64,000 nt of DNA from Flavobacterium sharifuzzamanii (GCF_003254585.1 NZ_QJGZ01000036.1:310001-374000); one strand, 5' to 3'; positions 52,601 to 61,522 are shown, numbered from the stretch's first letter. The notes: generated from the letters alone by a model not told the origin. A program made the numbers and translations.

Positions 52601-52651
52601 GCTTACCCTTCATTGAGATCATTTGTTGTAGGTGCAAATTTAAAATTTTAA
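49643..52651 (+). CDS. SusC-like TonB-dependent outer-membrane transporter
   Basis: 1002 aa. Signal peptide, then a carboxypeptidase-regulatory-like domain (GKVVDSNGMGIPGAIIAS, about residues 25-100), the plug domain with VVVIGYGTRKKIDNTSAVSS and SLAIYGTRGANGVIMITTK, and a beta-barrel ending in LKF. It should import a bound oligosaccharide across the outer membrane using TonB. It is followed 4 nt later by susD, its lid. The substrate is inferred from downstream enzymes. Confidence 0.96.
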   Translation: MKNFIFSFLALLLLPTYMMGQAQAIKGKVVDSNGMGIPGAIIASADARATADADFDGNFTINAKPGDILKISMLGFDAVSVPATAAPMTITLKEAGDTALKEVVVIGYGTRKKIDNTSAVSSIKSEEITKMKVMNASQAIQGKAAGVQVSTSDAPGSTPSVVIRGAGTALGGRNPLYVVDGMPTDNINNINTNDITSYEVLKDASSLAIYGTRGANGVIMITTKAGKGKLTVDVESFAGVRSPLKTVKMANADEYVRYSNAAYSNDFPQGRFSANQPYNTNWLDAITRTGSYTQNNIAISGSSENVKYFFSVGNYEEKGILNGSDYGRTTFRNNNEFKLSEKVKLSQNFSVSNIKNTPMPLSAFTNAYRQSPLVPVRYADGKYGVPFISNGIVSETGTSFNNVGNPVAQLDYTNEQQQSVTLQGGLKLDWDILKSLKFTSQFNGEFYTYKQYNYVDNIALWLSADPTRVVEKYPSDLNKNTLTRNRDQYFNWNLSNYLTYNKVFAEIHDVEVTAGIEANVQGTREKLTIDRKNVNANSNYWSLKDVNVAGTVTGLKDEALNERRLASYFARFQYKLLDRYLVTGTVRRDGSSQFAEDKRWGTFPSVGLGWVVSKESFLSNVEPINLLKIRGSWGRLGNQNVPLNTQLLTSGLDYSGLGSGTTINSQVDPNLSWEIVEELSGGFDFEVLNSRLKGSFDVYDKNTTNTILNVKPYSTSGITLATPAHVGEVSNKGYEISLRWDDKINDNLSYWVGGNFSHNKNELTSLKNVQLNPIIGGSLGNSQNTKILDNTSVGQPLGSFFMYEYAGVDPTNGQMLYYKADGSKVAQTGLDELKDKKYVGSLLPTSNYGVSLGLNYKNIDFSVDGYGTGGAKVYNGKKAQRFGGENVEATMANGFWTPTNTTSSIPAPSNLVPYASTYYLESADFFRINNITLGYKLPLRENNFISYCRLYVNAINPFITQKFSGFSPDVVSDGKLVEGTQGVELDAYPSLRSFVVGANLKF

Positions 52652-52655
52652 TATC

Positions 52656-54116
52656 ATGAAAAGAATATATATATCAATGTTTGTACTTTCTGGATTATTC
52701 TTATCTGGATGTTCAAATGATTTTTTAGATGTAGAACCAACAGAAGCTATTCCAGCTGATCCAAATTTGGTAAATAGTGATGATGGAGCTAAAGGTTTTG
52801 TTACTGCAATTTACAATCAATTTTTAGGATGGGAAATGTCTTCTTTTGGATGGAATGCAGTCTCAAGTATAATCTCAGATGATGCTGATAAAGGATCAGA
52901 CCCAGGAGATACAGGAGGAGATAAAGATATTATTGATGCTTTGACATATAATGCTTCAACTGCATCATTTGAATCTACTTGGAATGCAAATTATGCAGGA
53001 ATTAACAGATGTAATCAGGCATTGGCAATGTTCCCTAAATTGGATAAAGCATCACCTGATTTAAAAGCAAGATTAGTTGGAGAAACAAAATTCATGAGAG
53101 CATTCATGTATTTTACATTAGTTAAAGGATACGGTGGAGTTCCTATTGTAGATCATTTAGCTACAGTTCCAATTTCTGAAGAAGATAGAAAAATGCAATT
53201 GACACGTAAATCAGTAGCAGAAGTTTATGCTTTTATAGAACAAGATTTAAATGATGCAATTGAAGCTTTGCCTGTAAAATCAGCTTACACAGGAGCAGAT
53301 GTTGTAAGAGCTTCTAAAGGAGCAGCATACGCTTTATTGGCAAAAGTAAATCTATATCAAAAAAATTGGCAAAAAGTAATAGACAATTGCGATAAAGTAA
53401 CAGGTTATTCTTTAGTTTCTGATTATGCATTACAGTATAAAAAAGAAGGAGAATTTGGTCCAGAATCTATTTTCGAAATAAATGGAGTAGGTTCTACTTC
53501 TAGTCCTGGATTTGGAATTGGAAATTATACCGTTTCTCAAGCACCTCGTGGAGCTGGAGGTTGGGGTTGGGGATTCAACACACCAACTGAAGGTTTAGCA
53601 AATGCTTATGAGGCAGGAGATGTTAGAAAAAATGCTACAATTATTTTCAGAGGTTCAGTTTTATATGATGGAAGAGAAGTGCCATCAACTGTAGCGAACC
53701 CAAGATATAATTATAAAGCATATTCATCATCTTTTTATAACCAAGAATTTACAGATACAAATCTTAGATATTTAAGATATGCTGAGGTTATATTAATGAA
53801 AGCTGAAGCATTAAACGAATTAGGAGAAACAGCTGCAGCAATTCCTTTAGTAAATCAAATTCGTCATAGAGCAGGTTTAGGAGATACTCCTTTTACTTCT
53901 CAAACTGATATTAGAAAAGCAATTTATAAAGAAAGAAGATTAGAATTTGCTTTTGAGCACGACAGATGGTTTGATATCGTTAGAACCGGACAAGCAGAAG
54001 CGGCTATGGCAGCAGATGGTAAAACTTTTATAGTTGGAAAACATGAATTATGGCCTCTTCCAACTACATTTATGAGAGAAGCAGGGGCACTTTCACAGCA
54101 AAATCCTGGTTATTAA
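52656..54116 (+). CDS. SusD/RagB-type glycan-binding lipoprotein
   Basis: 486 aa lipoprotein (LSGLFLSGCSNDFLD), with the SusD fold: N-terminal TPR-like helices (KFMRAFMYFTLVKGYGGVP), and C-terminal LRYAEVILMKAEALNELG and KERRLEFAFEHDRWFDIVRTG. It caps the adjacent SusC-like barrel and captures the glycan at the cell surface. Confidence 0.96.
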   Translation: MKRIYISMFVLSGLFLSGCSNDFLDVEPTEAIPADPNLVNSDDGAKGFVTAIYNQFLGWEMSSFGWNAVSSIISDDADKGSDPGDTGGDKDIIDALTYNASTASFESTWNANYAGINRCNQALAMFPKLDKASPDLKARLVGETKFMRAFMYFTLVKGYGGVPIVDHLATVPISEEDRKMQLTRKSVAEVYAFIEQDLNDAIEALPVKSAYTGADVVRASKGAAYALLAKVNLYQKNWQKVIDNCDKVTGYSLVSDYALQYKKEGEFGPESIFEINGVGSTSSPGFGIGNYTVSQAPRGAGGWGWGFNTPTEGLANAYEAGDVRKNATIIFRGSVLYDGREVPSTVANPRYNYKAYSSSFYNQEFTDTNLRYLRYAEVILMKAEALNELGETAAAIPLVNQIRHRAGLGDTPFTSQTDIRKAIYKERRLEFAFEHDRWFDIVRTGQAEAAMAADGKTFIVGKHELWPLPTTFMREAGALSQQNPGY

Positions 54117-54129
54117 TCAAAATCTTAAA

Positions 54130-54164
54130 AATCACTTCCTTCAGATTTCCTGAGGGAAGTGATT
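54130..54164 (+). terminator. Intercistronic hairpin between susD and the hydrolase genes
   Basis: A 14-bp stem with one wobble (AATCACTTCCTTCA pairing with TGAGGGAAGTGATT), loop of 7 nt. It has no proper T run, so it is more likely a partial terminator or an mRNA-stabilising structure that sets more SusC/SusD than enzyme. Confidence 0.6.
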
Positions 54165-54191
54165 ATTTATCAAAAATCTTAAATTTTTATA

Positions 54192-55568
54192 ATGGTTAGA
54201 ATTTCAGTTTTATTTTTAGCTTTTGCTTTTTTTAGTTGTGGAAAAACAGAGAAGTCAAAAGAAAATGTACAGGAAAATACTTCTGGCGTTACTGCATTAA
54301 CAGATGAGCAGCTTTTAGATGCTGTTCAAAAACAAACATTTAAATATTTCTGGGATTATGCAGAACCAAATTCTGGATTAGCCAGGGAGCGTTATCATCC
54401 TGACGGAGTTTATCCTGAAAATGACTCGAATATCGTTACAACAGGTGGTTCAGGTTTTGGATTAATGGCTCTTGTTTCAGGAATATCTCAAGGTTATATT
54501 ACAAAAGAACAAGGAGTAGAAAGACTTAACAAAATTGCAGATTTTTTAGGCAAAGCAGATCGTTTTCACGGAGCATGGTCACATTGGATTGACGGAAACA
54601 CAGGAAAAGTAAAGCCTTTTGGAACCAAGGATAATGGTGGTGATTTAGTTGAAACCTCATTTTTGGTTGCAGGAATGATTACTGTTCGTGAATATCTTAA
54701 AGATGGTTCTGAAAAAGAAAAAGCCGTAGCACAAAAATATGATGCACTTTGGAAGGGTGTTGATTGGCAATGGTATACAAATAACAAAAACGTATTATAT
54801 TGGCATTGGTCTCCTTCTTACGGATGGCAAATGAATTTTCCACTACAAGGATATAACGAATGTCTTATTACCTACGTTATGGCAGCGTCTTCGCCAACAC
54901 ATACAATCGATGCGAAAGCATATCACGAAGGATGGGAGAGAAGTGGTGGCATAGTTTCTTCAAAAACAAAATACAATATCCCACTTATTTTAAAGCACAA
55001 CGGTGCAGAAGAATTTGGTGGTCCATTATTTTGGGCACACTATTCTTATGTAGGTTTAGATCCAAATCAATTAACAGATAAATATGCTAATTATTGGGAT
55101 TTAAATGTAAATCAGACTAAAATCAATTATGAGTATTGTGTTCAAAATCCAAATAAAAATGCAGGTTATGGTCCAGAATATTGGGGTTTAACAGCTTCTT
55201 ATTCTAGAAATCCTGATGGTTCTATTGGATACAATGCACACATGCCAAGCAACGATCAAGGTGTAATTTCTCCAACGGCTGCAATCAGTTCAATTGTTTA
55301 CACACCTAAAGAATCGATGGCTGTGATTAGAAATTTATACGAAAATCATAAAGACGAAACTTGGGGCGATGCCGGTTTTTATGATGCTTTGAGTTTAGGA
55401 AATAAATGGGTTGCAAAACGCTATTTAGCAATTGATCAAGGTCCAGAAGTTGTAATGATTGAAAATTACAGAACAGGATTGATATGGAAATTGTTTATGA
55501 ACGCGCCAGAAGTAAAACAAGGTTTAACAAAACTTGGATTTAAATCTGGAAAATACAGGCTTCAATAA
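54192..55568 (+). CDS. Glycoamylase-family lipoprotein, GH144-like (endo-beta-1,2-glucanase candidate)
   Basis: 458 aa. Lipoprotein signal (AFAFFSCGKTEK), then an (alpha/alpha)6-barrel protein of the Pfam glycoamylase type: KYFWDYAEPNSGLARERYHPDG, TGGSGFGLMALVSG, GDLVETSFLVAGM, WHWSPSYGWQMNFPLQGYNE and NDQGVISPTAAISS. Length and lipoprotein anchoring match GH144, whose known activity is endo-beta-1,2-glucan cleavage. The GH3 enzyme two genes downstream is the partner seen in other beta-1,2-glucan loci. Family assignment is strong; activity is inferred. Confidence 0.85.
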   Translation: MVRISVLFLAFAFFSCGKTEKSKENVQENTSGVTALTDEQLLDAVQKQTFKYFWDYAEPNSGLARERYHPDGVYPENDSNIVTTGGSGFGLMALVSGISQGYITKEQGVERLNKIADFLGKADRFHGAWSHWIDGNTGKVKPFGTKDNGGDLVETSFLVAGMITVREYLKDGSEKEKAVAQKYDALWKGVDWQWYTNNKNVLYWHWSPSYGWQMNFPLQGYNECLITYVMAASSPTHTIDAKAYHEGWERSGGIVSSKTKYNIPLILKHNGAEEFGGPLFWAHYSYVGLDPNQLTDKYANYWDLNVNQTKINYEYCVQNPNKNAGYGPEYWGLTASYSRNPDGSIGYNAHMPSNDQGVISPTAAISSIVYTPKESMAVIRNLYENHKDETWGDAGFYDALSLGNKWVAKRYLAIDQGPEVVMIENYRTGLIWKLFMNAPEVKQGLTKLGFKSGKYRLQ

Positions 55569-55573
55569 TTGGC

Positions 55574-56287
55574 ATGAAATATAAATTAGCTTTTTTATCT
55601 TTTTTGTTTTCACTTTTAGGCTTTAGCCAAAGCGAAACGACTGGGAGAATAAATACAGTCATAATGGCAAAGTATGAACTTGGCTATGTTTTACATAAAC
55701 CGGCAAATACAAAAGAGAAAAAGCCTCTAATAGTTTTTATTTCTGGAGATGGAGAAAAAGGAACTGATCTTGAGAAAGTGAAGATTCACGGTCCTTTAAA
55801 ATATTTAAAAACACATCAATTGGACGCTTATGTTTTGGCTCCGCAATGTAAAGAAGATGAGAATTGGGATATTGAATCGATTTATCAGCTGATTCTAAAA
55901 ATTCAGAAAGAGAATAAAATTGATTCAGAAAGAATTTATGTTACTGGTTTGAGCTCAGGAGGTTGGGCTTCTTGGAATTTGGCTTTTGCACATCCAGATT
56001 TATTTGCCGCAAATGTACCTGTCGCTGGCTTTGTAGATTTGATTCAGTTAGAAAAAGCATGTGAAATAGCCAATATTCCAACCAGGATTTTTCATGGATT
56101 ACTCGATGATGTGGTAAATGTAAATTATGCAATCACAATTTACAAAGAATTAAAAAAATGTAATGCTAAAGATGTGAAGCTGACCATTTTTGATGATGCA
56201 GGTCATGACAGCTGGACAAAAGTATACGATAATCAAGAAATCTACGACTGGATGTTGCAACAAAGAAAAACGAATACAAACAAATAA
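55574..56287 (+). CDS. Secreted small serine hydrolase/esterase
   Basis: 237 aa with a signal peptide (LAFLSFLFSLLGFSQ). Compact alpha/beta-hydrolase of the dienelactone-hydrolase/phospholipase-carboxylesterase type: VFISGDGEKGTD near the oxyanion hole, the nucleophile elbow GLSSGG, the acid in HGLLDDVVN, and the His in DDAGHDSW. It starts 5 nt after the GH144-like gene and 10 nt before GH3. In this setting a glycan esterase, for example for acyl groups on the glucan, is plausible but unproven. Confidence 0.85.
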   Translation: MKYKLAFLSFLFSLLGFSQSETTGRINTVIMAKYELGYVLHKPANTKEKKPLIVFISGDGEKGTDLEKVKIHGPLKYLKTHQLDAYVLAPQCKEDENWDIESIYQLILKIQKENKIDSERIYVTGLSSGGWASWNLAFAHPDLFAANVPVAGFVDLIQLEKACEIANIPTRIFHGLLDDVVNVNYAITIYKELKKCNAKDVKLTIFDDAGHDSWTKVYDNQEIYDWMLQQRKTNTNK

Positions 56288-56297
56288 ATAGAATAGA

Positions 56298-58598
56298 ATG
56301 AAAAACAAATTAGTCTTACTTTTTTTAGGATGCGCTGTTTTGGGTTATGCTCAAAAGAAGCCAGCTAAAAATACAGTGAAAATTAAACCAAAGTCTGAAT
56401 TTGTGGCGGAATTAATGTCAAAAATGACTTTAGACGAGAAATTGGGCCAGTTAAATTTGCCAACATCTGGGGATATTACAACAGGACAGGCAAACAGCTC
56501 AAATGTGGCAAAAAATATTGCTGAAGGAAAAGTGGGCGGTTTGTTCAACATTAAGTCTGTTCAAAAAATTAAAGAAGTACAGAAAATTGCGGTTGAAAAA
56601 AGCCGTTTAAAAATTCCGTTACTTTTTGGTATGGACGTTATTCACGGGTACGAAACAACCTTCCCAATTCCATTAGGATTATCTTGTACTTGGGATATGG
56701 GCTTAATTGAAAGAAGTGCTCAAATCGCTGCAAAAGAAGCAAGTGCAGACGGTATCAACTGGACATTCTCTCCAATGGTTGACATTTCTCGTGACCCAAG
56801 ATGGGGAAGAGTTTCTGAAGGTTCAGGAGAAGATCCATATTTAGGAAGCCAAATTGCAAAAGCAATGGTAAATGGTTACCAACAGCATGATCTTACTAAA
56901 AATAACTCAATCTTAGCTTGTGTTAAACACTTCGCATTATATGGTGCTCCAGAAGGAGGACGTGATTACAACACAGTTGATATGAGCCACATCAGAATGT
57001 TTAATGACTATTTTCCTCCTTACAAAGCGGCAGTTGATGCTGGTGTAGGTTCGGTTATGGCTTCTTTCAACGAAGTTGACGGAATTCCTGCAACTGGAAA
57101 CAAATGGTTAATGACTGATGTCTTAAGAAAACAATGGGGTTTCAAAGGATTTGTAGTAACCGATTTTACAGGTATTCCTGAAATGATCCCTCACGGAATG
57201 GGAGATTTACAGCAAGTTTCTGCTTTAGCTTTAAATGCTGGAGTTGAAATGGATATGGTTGGAGAAGGTTTCTTAGGAACTTTGAAAAAATCTTTAGACG
57301 AAGGAAAAGTAAAAATCGAAACAATCGATAATGCTGTAAAACTTATTTTAGAAGCAAAATATGATTTAGGATTATTCCAAGACCCATATAAATATTGTGA
57401 CGAGAAGAGAGCAAAAACTGAAATCTTTACAACAGATAGCAGAAAAGAAGCACGTGATATTGCAGCTCAATCTTTAGTTTTATTAAAAAACCAAAATCAG
57501 TTGCTGCCTCTTAAAAAATCTGGAACAATTGGTTTAATCGGACCATTGGCAGATGCTAAAGAAAACATGCCAGGAACTTGGAGTGTTGCTACAAAAATGG
57601 AAAATGCCGTTTCATTATTGAGAGGTATTAAAGAAGTTGCTGGAGCTGGAACGAAAGTTTTATATGCTAAAGGTAGCAATTTAGATTACGATGAAACTTT
57701 TGAAACGAATGCAACAATGTTCGGTAAAACGTTACACCGTGATGCTCGTACAAAAGAAGAATTATTAGCGGAAGCTTTAAAAGTTGCTGAACAATCTGAT
57801 GTAATTGTGGCAGCTTTAGGAGAATCTGCTGAAATGAGCGGAGAATCTAGCAGCCGTACAAACTTAGAAATTCCACAAGCGCAAAAAGATTTATTAAACG
57901 CTTTATTAAAAACAGGAAAACCAGTTGTTTTAGTTTTATTTGATGGACGTCCGTTAGTAATTACAGATGAAGAAAAAACAGTTCCAGCAATTTTAAATGT
58001 TTGGTTTGCAGGTACAGAAGCTGGTTACGCTATTGCTGATGTTTTATTTGGAGATGTAAATCCTTCAGGAAAATTGACTTCAACTTTCCCAAGAAGCGTT
58101 GGACAATTGCCAATTTACTACGCGCACAAAAATACAGGAAGACCTCTTTCTAACACAGAAGGGAAATTCGAGAAATTTAGATCAAATTATATTGACGAAA
58201 GAAACGAGCCTTTATTCCCATTCGGATTTGGTTTAAGCTATACCAATTTTGATTATTCAAACTTGAAAATTTCTTCTGATAAGATGGATTCAAACGGAAA
58301 ATTGAAAGTAACTGTTGATGTAACAAATACTGGAAATTTTGACGGAAAAGAAACGGTTCAATTATACATTAGAGATTTAGTTGGTTCAGTAACAAGACCA
58401 GTAAGAGAATTAAAAGGTTTTCAAAAAATTGCACTTAAAAAAGGTGAAAAACAAGCAGTAAGTTTTGATATTACTGTTGAAGATTTAAAATTCTATAACT
58501 CTGATTTACAATTTGTAGCAGAGCCAGGGCAGTTTGATATTTTCGTTGGAGGAAATTCAAATGCCGATAAAAAAGTTAGTTTTGAGTTAACTAAATAG
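56298..58598 (+). CDS. bglX: GH3 beta-glucosidase (BglX-like)
   Basis: 766 aa with a signal peptide. Three-domain GH3 layout: TIM barrel with GMDVIHGYETTFPIPLG, DPRWGRVSEGSGEDPYLG and KHFALYGAPEGGRDYN; the nucleophile Asp in VVTDFTGIPEM (TDF in place of the common SDW); alpha/beta domain with LGESAEMSGESSSRTNL; and a fibronectin-III-like end (VTVDVTNTGNFDGKETVQLY). It should release glucose from beta-glucans exo-fashion in the periplasm; a preference for beta-1,2 linkages is suggested by the neighbouring GH144-like gene. Confidence 0.93.
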   Translation: MKNKLVLLFLGCAVLGYAQKKPAKNTVKIKPKSEFVAELMSKMTLDEKLGQLNLPTSGDITTGQANSSNVAKNIAEGKVGGLFNIKSVQKIKEVQKIAVEKSRLKIPLLFGMDVIHGYETTFPIPLGLSCTWDMGLIERSAQIAAKEASADGINWTFSPMVDISRDPRWGRVSEGSGEDPYLGSQIAKAMVNGYQQHDLTKNNSILACVKHFALYGAPEGGRDYNTVDMSHIRMFNDYFPPYKAAVDAGVGSVMASFNEVDGIPATGNKWLMTDVLRKQWGFKGFVVTDFTGIPEMIPHGMGDLQQVSALALNAGVEMDMVGEGFLGTLKKSLDEGKVKIETIDNAVKLILEAKYDLGLFQDPYKYCDEKRAKTEIFTTDSRKEARDIAAQSLVLLKNQNQLLPLKKSGTIGLIGPLADAKENMPGTWSVATKMENAVSLLRGIKEVAGAGTKVLYAKGSNLDYDETFETNATMFGKTLHRDARTKEELLAEALKVAEQSDVIVAALGESAEMSGESSSRTNLEIPQAQKDLLNALLKTGKPVVLVLFDGRPLVITDEEKTVPAILNVWFAGTEAGYAIADVLFGDVNPSGKLTSTFPRSVGQLPIYYAHKNTGRPLSNTEGKFEKFRSNYIDERNEPLFPFGFGLSYTNFDYSNLKISSDKMDSNGKLKVTVDVTNTGNFDGKETVQLYIRDLVGSVTRPVRELKGFQKIALKKGEKQAVSFDITVEDLKFYNSDLQFVAEPGQFDIFVGGNSNADKKVSFELTK

Positions 58599-58617
58599 TT
58601 GGTTTATTTGATTAGTG

Positions 58618-58647
58618 AAAAGCCCTTCGTTTGGAGGGCTTTTTTTC
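58618..58647 (+). terminator. Terminator after GH3
   Basis: AAAAGCCCT, loop, AGGGCTTTTTTT; 20 nt after the stop. It divides the locus into susC-to-GH3 and a second unit. Confidence 0.9.
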
Positions 58648-58688
58648 TAAATCTACAGACCTTTTTGTAATTTTTTAACTACGATTAT

Positions 58689-59462
58689 ATGAATACTTTT
58701 AAAATATTTAGTGCAGTTTGTCTTATTGCTTTTTCGTCTAGCTATGCACAAAAAAATGCAATTGTGGCACATCGTGGAGCTTGGAAAAAGAATAATCTGC
58801 CAGAAAATTCAATTGCATCATTAAGACATGCAATAGATTTAAAATTGCCAGGTTCAGAGTTTGATGTTTGGAGAACAGCAGATGATTCACTTGTAATCAA
58901 TCATGATGCGCATTACAACAAACTGCTTATTGAAGAGACGAATTATGCAGATTTGATAAAATTTAAACTTTCAAATGGAGAAAGACTTCCAACCCTTCAC
59001 GAATATATTTCAGAAGGAATGCGTAATAATAAACACACACTTTTGGTATGTGAAATCAAACCTTCAGAAATTAGTAAAGAAAGAGGACAAAAAACGGGTG
59101 TAGCAGCAGTCGAAACCATTAAAAAATTAAAAGCCGATAAAAATACCTGCTACATCAGTTTTGATTATGATATTCTAAAGAAAATAAGGGAAATAGATTC
59201 TAAAACTTCTCTTCAATATTTAGAAGGAAATAAATCGCCAAAAGAAGTAAAAGCAGATAAAATCAATGGAGTTGACTATCACTATTCTGTTTTTCAAAAA
59301 CATCCAGAATGGATACAGGAAGCTAAAGACAATAAGATTATTCTAAATGCTTGGACTGTTAATGACGTAAAAGATATGGATTGGATTATAGCTCATAAAT
59401 TCAATTACATCACCACAAATGAACCTGAACTTTTAAAGGAAAGAAAGGAAGTTAAAAACTAA
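58689..59462 (+). CDS. Secreted glycerophosphodiester phosphodiesterase
   Basis: 257 aa with a signal peptide (FSAVCLIAFSSSYAQ). GDPD family motifs: AHRGAWKKNNLPENS with the first catalytic His, GSEFDVWRTADD with the metal-binding Glu-Asp, NHDAHYNK with the second His, and ending WTVNDVKDMDW and TTNEP. It should split glycerol phosphate from a phosphodiester in the periplasm. Its place between GH3 and the GH43-like gene suggests a glycan decorated with phosphoglycerol as substrate. It starts a second transcription unit. Confidence 0.92.
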   Translation: MNTFKIFSAVCLIAFSSSYAQKNAIVAHRGAWKKNNLPENSIASLRHAIDLKLPGSEFDVWRTADDSLVINHDAHYNKLLIEETNYADLIKFKLSNGERLPTLHEYISEGMRNNKHTLLVCEIKPSEISKERGQKTGVAAVETIKKLKADKNTCYISFDYDILKKIREIDSKTSLQYLEGNKSPKEVKADKINGVDYHYSVFQKHPEWIQEAKDNKIILNAWTVNDVKDMDWIIAHKFNYITTNEPELLKERKEVKN

Positions 59463-59493
59463 TCTTCTAAAACTTTATTAAAGAAATCTAACC

Positions 59494-61410
59494 ATGAAAA
59501 AGATATATAAACAACTTACGCCGATTTTGTTTTCGATGCTTTTCGGAAGTACTCTTTTGGCGCAAAATTCTGGTAAAACAGAATGGTTTGACCCTAGCAG
59601 ACCTGCAACAACATATTGTAATCCGATAAATATTGGGTACAATTTTACAACACACAATCATAACGGAATTCCAGAATCTCGCCGTTCAAGCGCCGATCCT
59701 GTAATTATTACTTATAAAGGAGAATATTACTTATTTGCCACCAATCAGGCAGGTTTCTTTTGGAGTAAAGACATGTCCGATTGGAATTTTGTTTACGGAA
59801 GTTTCCAAAGGCAGCCAGGCGATGACGATCAATGCGCTCCTGCAGCTTGGGTTGTAAACGACACATTGTTTTATGTTGGTTCAACTTGGAAAAGAGATCA
59901 TCCGATTTGGAAAACAGCTGACCCAAAATCAGGTAGATGGACACGTCACGTAGATAAAGCAATGCTTCCAACTTGGGATCCTGCAATTTTTCAAGACGAT
60001 GATAAAAAAGTATACATGTACTATGGTTCGAGCGGAAAATTACCTCTAGTAGGTGTTGAGGTTGATTATAAAACTTGGCTTCCAAAAGGAAATCAGGCTG
60101 ATTATGCTACATTGTACAAAGCGACAGAAGTTGAAGATATTCAGAAGCCTTATGGACAAATTAAAGAAGTTGCCATTTTAGATCCTTCAGCTCACGGATG
60201 GGAGCGTTTTGGGCCAAATAACGATATGGAACCAGCGCCTTGGGGAAATTTTATTGAAGGCGCTTGGATGACTAAACATAATGGAAAATATTATATGCAA
60301 TATGGAGCTCCTGCAACCGAGTTTAAAGGATATGCAAATGGAGTTCATGTTGGAGATAATCCGTTGGGGCCATTTACGTATCAAAAGCACAACCCAATGT
60401 CATATAAACCAGGCGGGTTTGTAATTGGAGCCGGACACGGAAATACTTTTGCAGATAATTACGGAAATTATTGGAATACTGGAACATGCAAAATTTCTAT
60501 TAAAGATCGTTTTGAGCGTCGTATAGATATGTTTCCAGCAGGATTTGATAAAGACGATGTAATGTATTCGATCACTGCTTATGGAGATTTCCCAATTGTA
60601 TTGCCAACTAGCGAGCGTGATCAGGCTAAAGGTGCTTCATCTGGATGGATGTTGCTTTCATATAAAAAGCCTGTTACTGTTTCTTCTTCTGAGGAATGTA
60701 TGGAAGTGGAAACTCATAGAATGGATAATGGCGGTAAAAAAGTGTATGAGAAGTTCTGTTATGGACCAGAAAATTTGACAGATGAAAACATTCAAACCTA
60801 TTGGTCTGCAAAGACAAGTAATCCAGGTGAATGGCTTCAAATGGATTTAGGAAGACAGATGGAAATTAATGCTCTTCAAATCAACTATGCAGATCATAAG
60901 GCAACGCAGTTTAATAAAGCAATGGATATTTATTATCAATATAAAATATTCATGTCCGATGATGCTCAAAATTGGACTTTGGTGGTTGATAAATCTAAAA
61001 ATGATAAAGATGCGCCACATGATTATGTAGAACTTTCAAAATCGATCAAAGCGCGTTACATTAAAATGGAAAATATTCACAACGCTTCAGGTTTGTTCGC
61101 GATTTCTGATTTTAGAGTTTTTGGAAACGGTTTAGGAGCAAAACCAAAATCGGTAGCTTCTTTTAAAGTGGACAGAAATAAAGCAGATTCTAGAAATGCT
61201 ATGATTTCATGGAAAAAACAGTCAGATGCAATTGGTTATAATATTTATTACGGAATTGCTCCTGATAAATTGTACAACAGCATTATGGTTTATGGTGATA
61301 GTACATACGATTTTAGAGGTTTGGATAAGGGGACAAAATATTATTTTACCATTGAGCCTTTTAATGAAAATGGTATTGGAATAAAAAATAAGATTATAGA
61401 AATAAAATAA
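59494..61410 (+). CDS. GH43-like propeller enzyme with discoidin and FN3 domains
   Basis: 638 aa with a signal peptide. A five-bladed propeller of the GH43/clan-F type spans about residues 35-370: SSADPVIITYKGEYYLFA (first Asp), TWDPAIFQDD (second Asp), NFIEGAWMTKHNGKYYM (Glu), the expected catalytic triad. Then an F5/8 type C (discoidin, CBM32-like) domain around residues 420-550 (YWSAKTSNPGEWLQMDLG) and a fibronectin-III domain. Linkage and sugar are unknown. It lies 31 nt after the phosphodiesterase gene, same unit. Confidence 0.82.
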   Translation: MKKIYKQLTPILFSMLFGSTLLAQNSGKTEWFDPSRPATTYCNPINIGYNFTTHNHNGIPESRRSSADPVIITYKGEYYLFATNQAGFFWSKDMSDWNFVYGSFQRQPGDDDQCAPAAWVVNDTLFYVGSTWKRDHPIWKTADPKSGRWTRHVDKAMLPTWDPAIFQDDDKKVYMYYGSSGKLPLVGVEVDYKTWLPKGNQADYATLYKATEVEDIQKPYGQIKEVAILDPSAHGWERFGPNNDMEPAPWGNFIEGAWMTKHNGKYYMQYGAPATEFKGYANGVHVGDNPLGPFTYQKHNPMSYKPGGFVIGAGHGNTFADNYGNYWNTGTCKISIKDRFERRIDMFPAGFDKDDVMYSITAYGDFPIVLPTSERDQAKGASSGWMLLSYKKPVTVSSSEECMEVETHRMDNGGKKVYEKFCYGPENLTDENIQTYWSAKTSNPGEWLQMDLGRQMEINALQINYADHKATQFNKAMDIYYQYKIFMSDDAQNWTLVVDKSKNDKDAPHDYVELSKSIKARYIKMENIHNASGLFAISDFRVFGNGLGAKPKSVASFKVDRNKADSRNAMISWKKQSDAIGYNIYYGIAPDKLYNSIMVYGDSTYDFRGLDKGTKYYFTIEPFNENGIGIKNKIIEIK

Positions 61411-61430
61411 TTTTTATTTATAGAATGTGT

Positions 61431-61478
61431 AAAAGCTCCAATTGGAAATTGAAAAATTTGCAATTGGAGTTTTTTTTT
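61431..61478 (+). terminator. Terminator at the end of the PUL
   Basis: CTCCAATTG pairs with CAATTGGAG (61436-61444, 61461-61469), followed by a run of 9 T. Confidence 0.85.
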
Positions 61479-61514
61479 GAGAAAAGGTTAAGAAAAAAAC
61501 TTCAGAAATGTCGA

Positions 61515-61522
61515 TAATTTTG
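61515..61522 (+). promoter_or_regulatory. -7 promoter box of the M28 peptidase
   Basis: TAATTTTG matches TAnnTTTG, 53 nt before the chosen ATG at 61576. No -33 box at standard spacing. Confidence 0.4.

Noticed and set aside
49643..55568. Starch utilisation locus (classic Sus)
   Set aside because: No GH13 or GH97 gene is in the cluster; the glycoamylase-family gene has the GH144 layout and its partner is a beta-glucosidase. The GH13 gene at the window start is 47 kb away.
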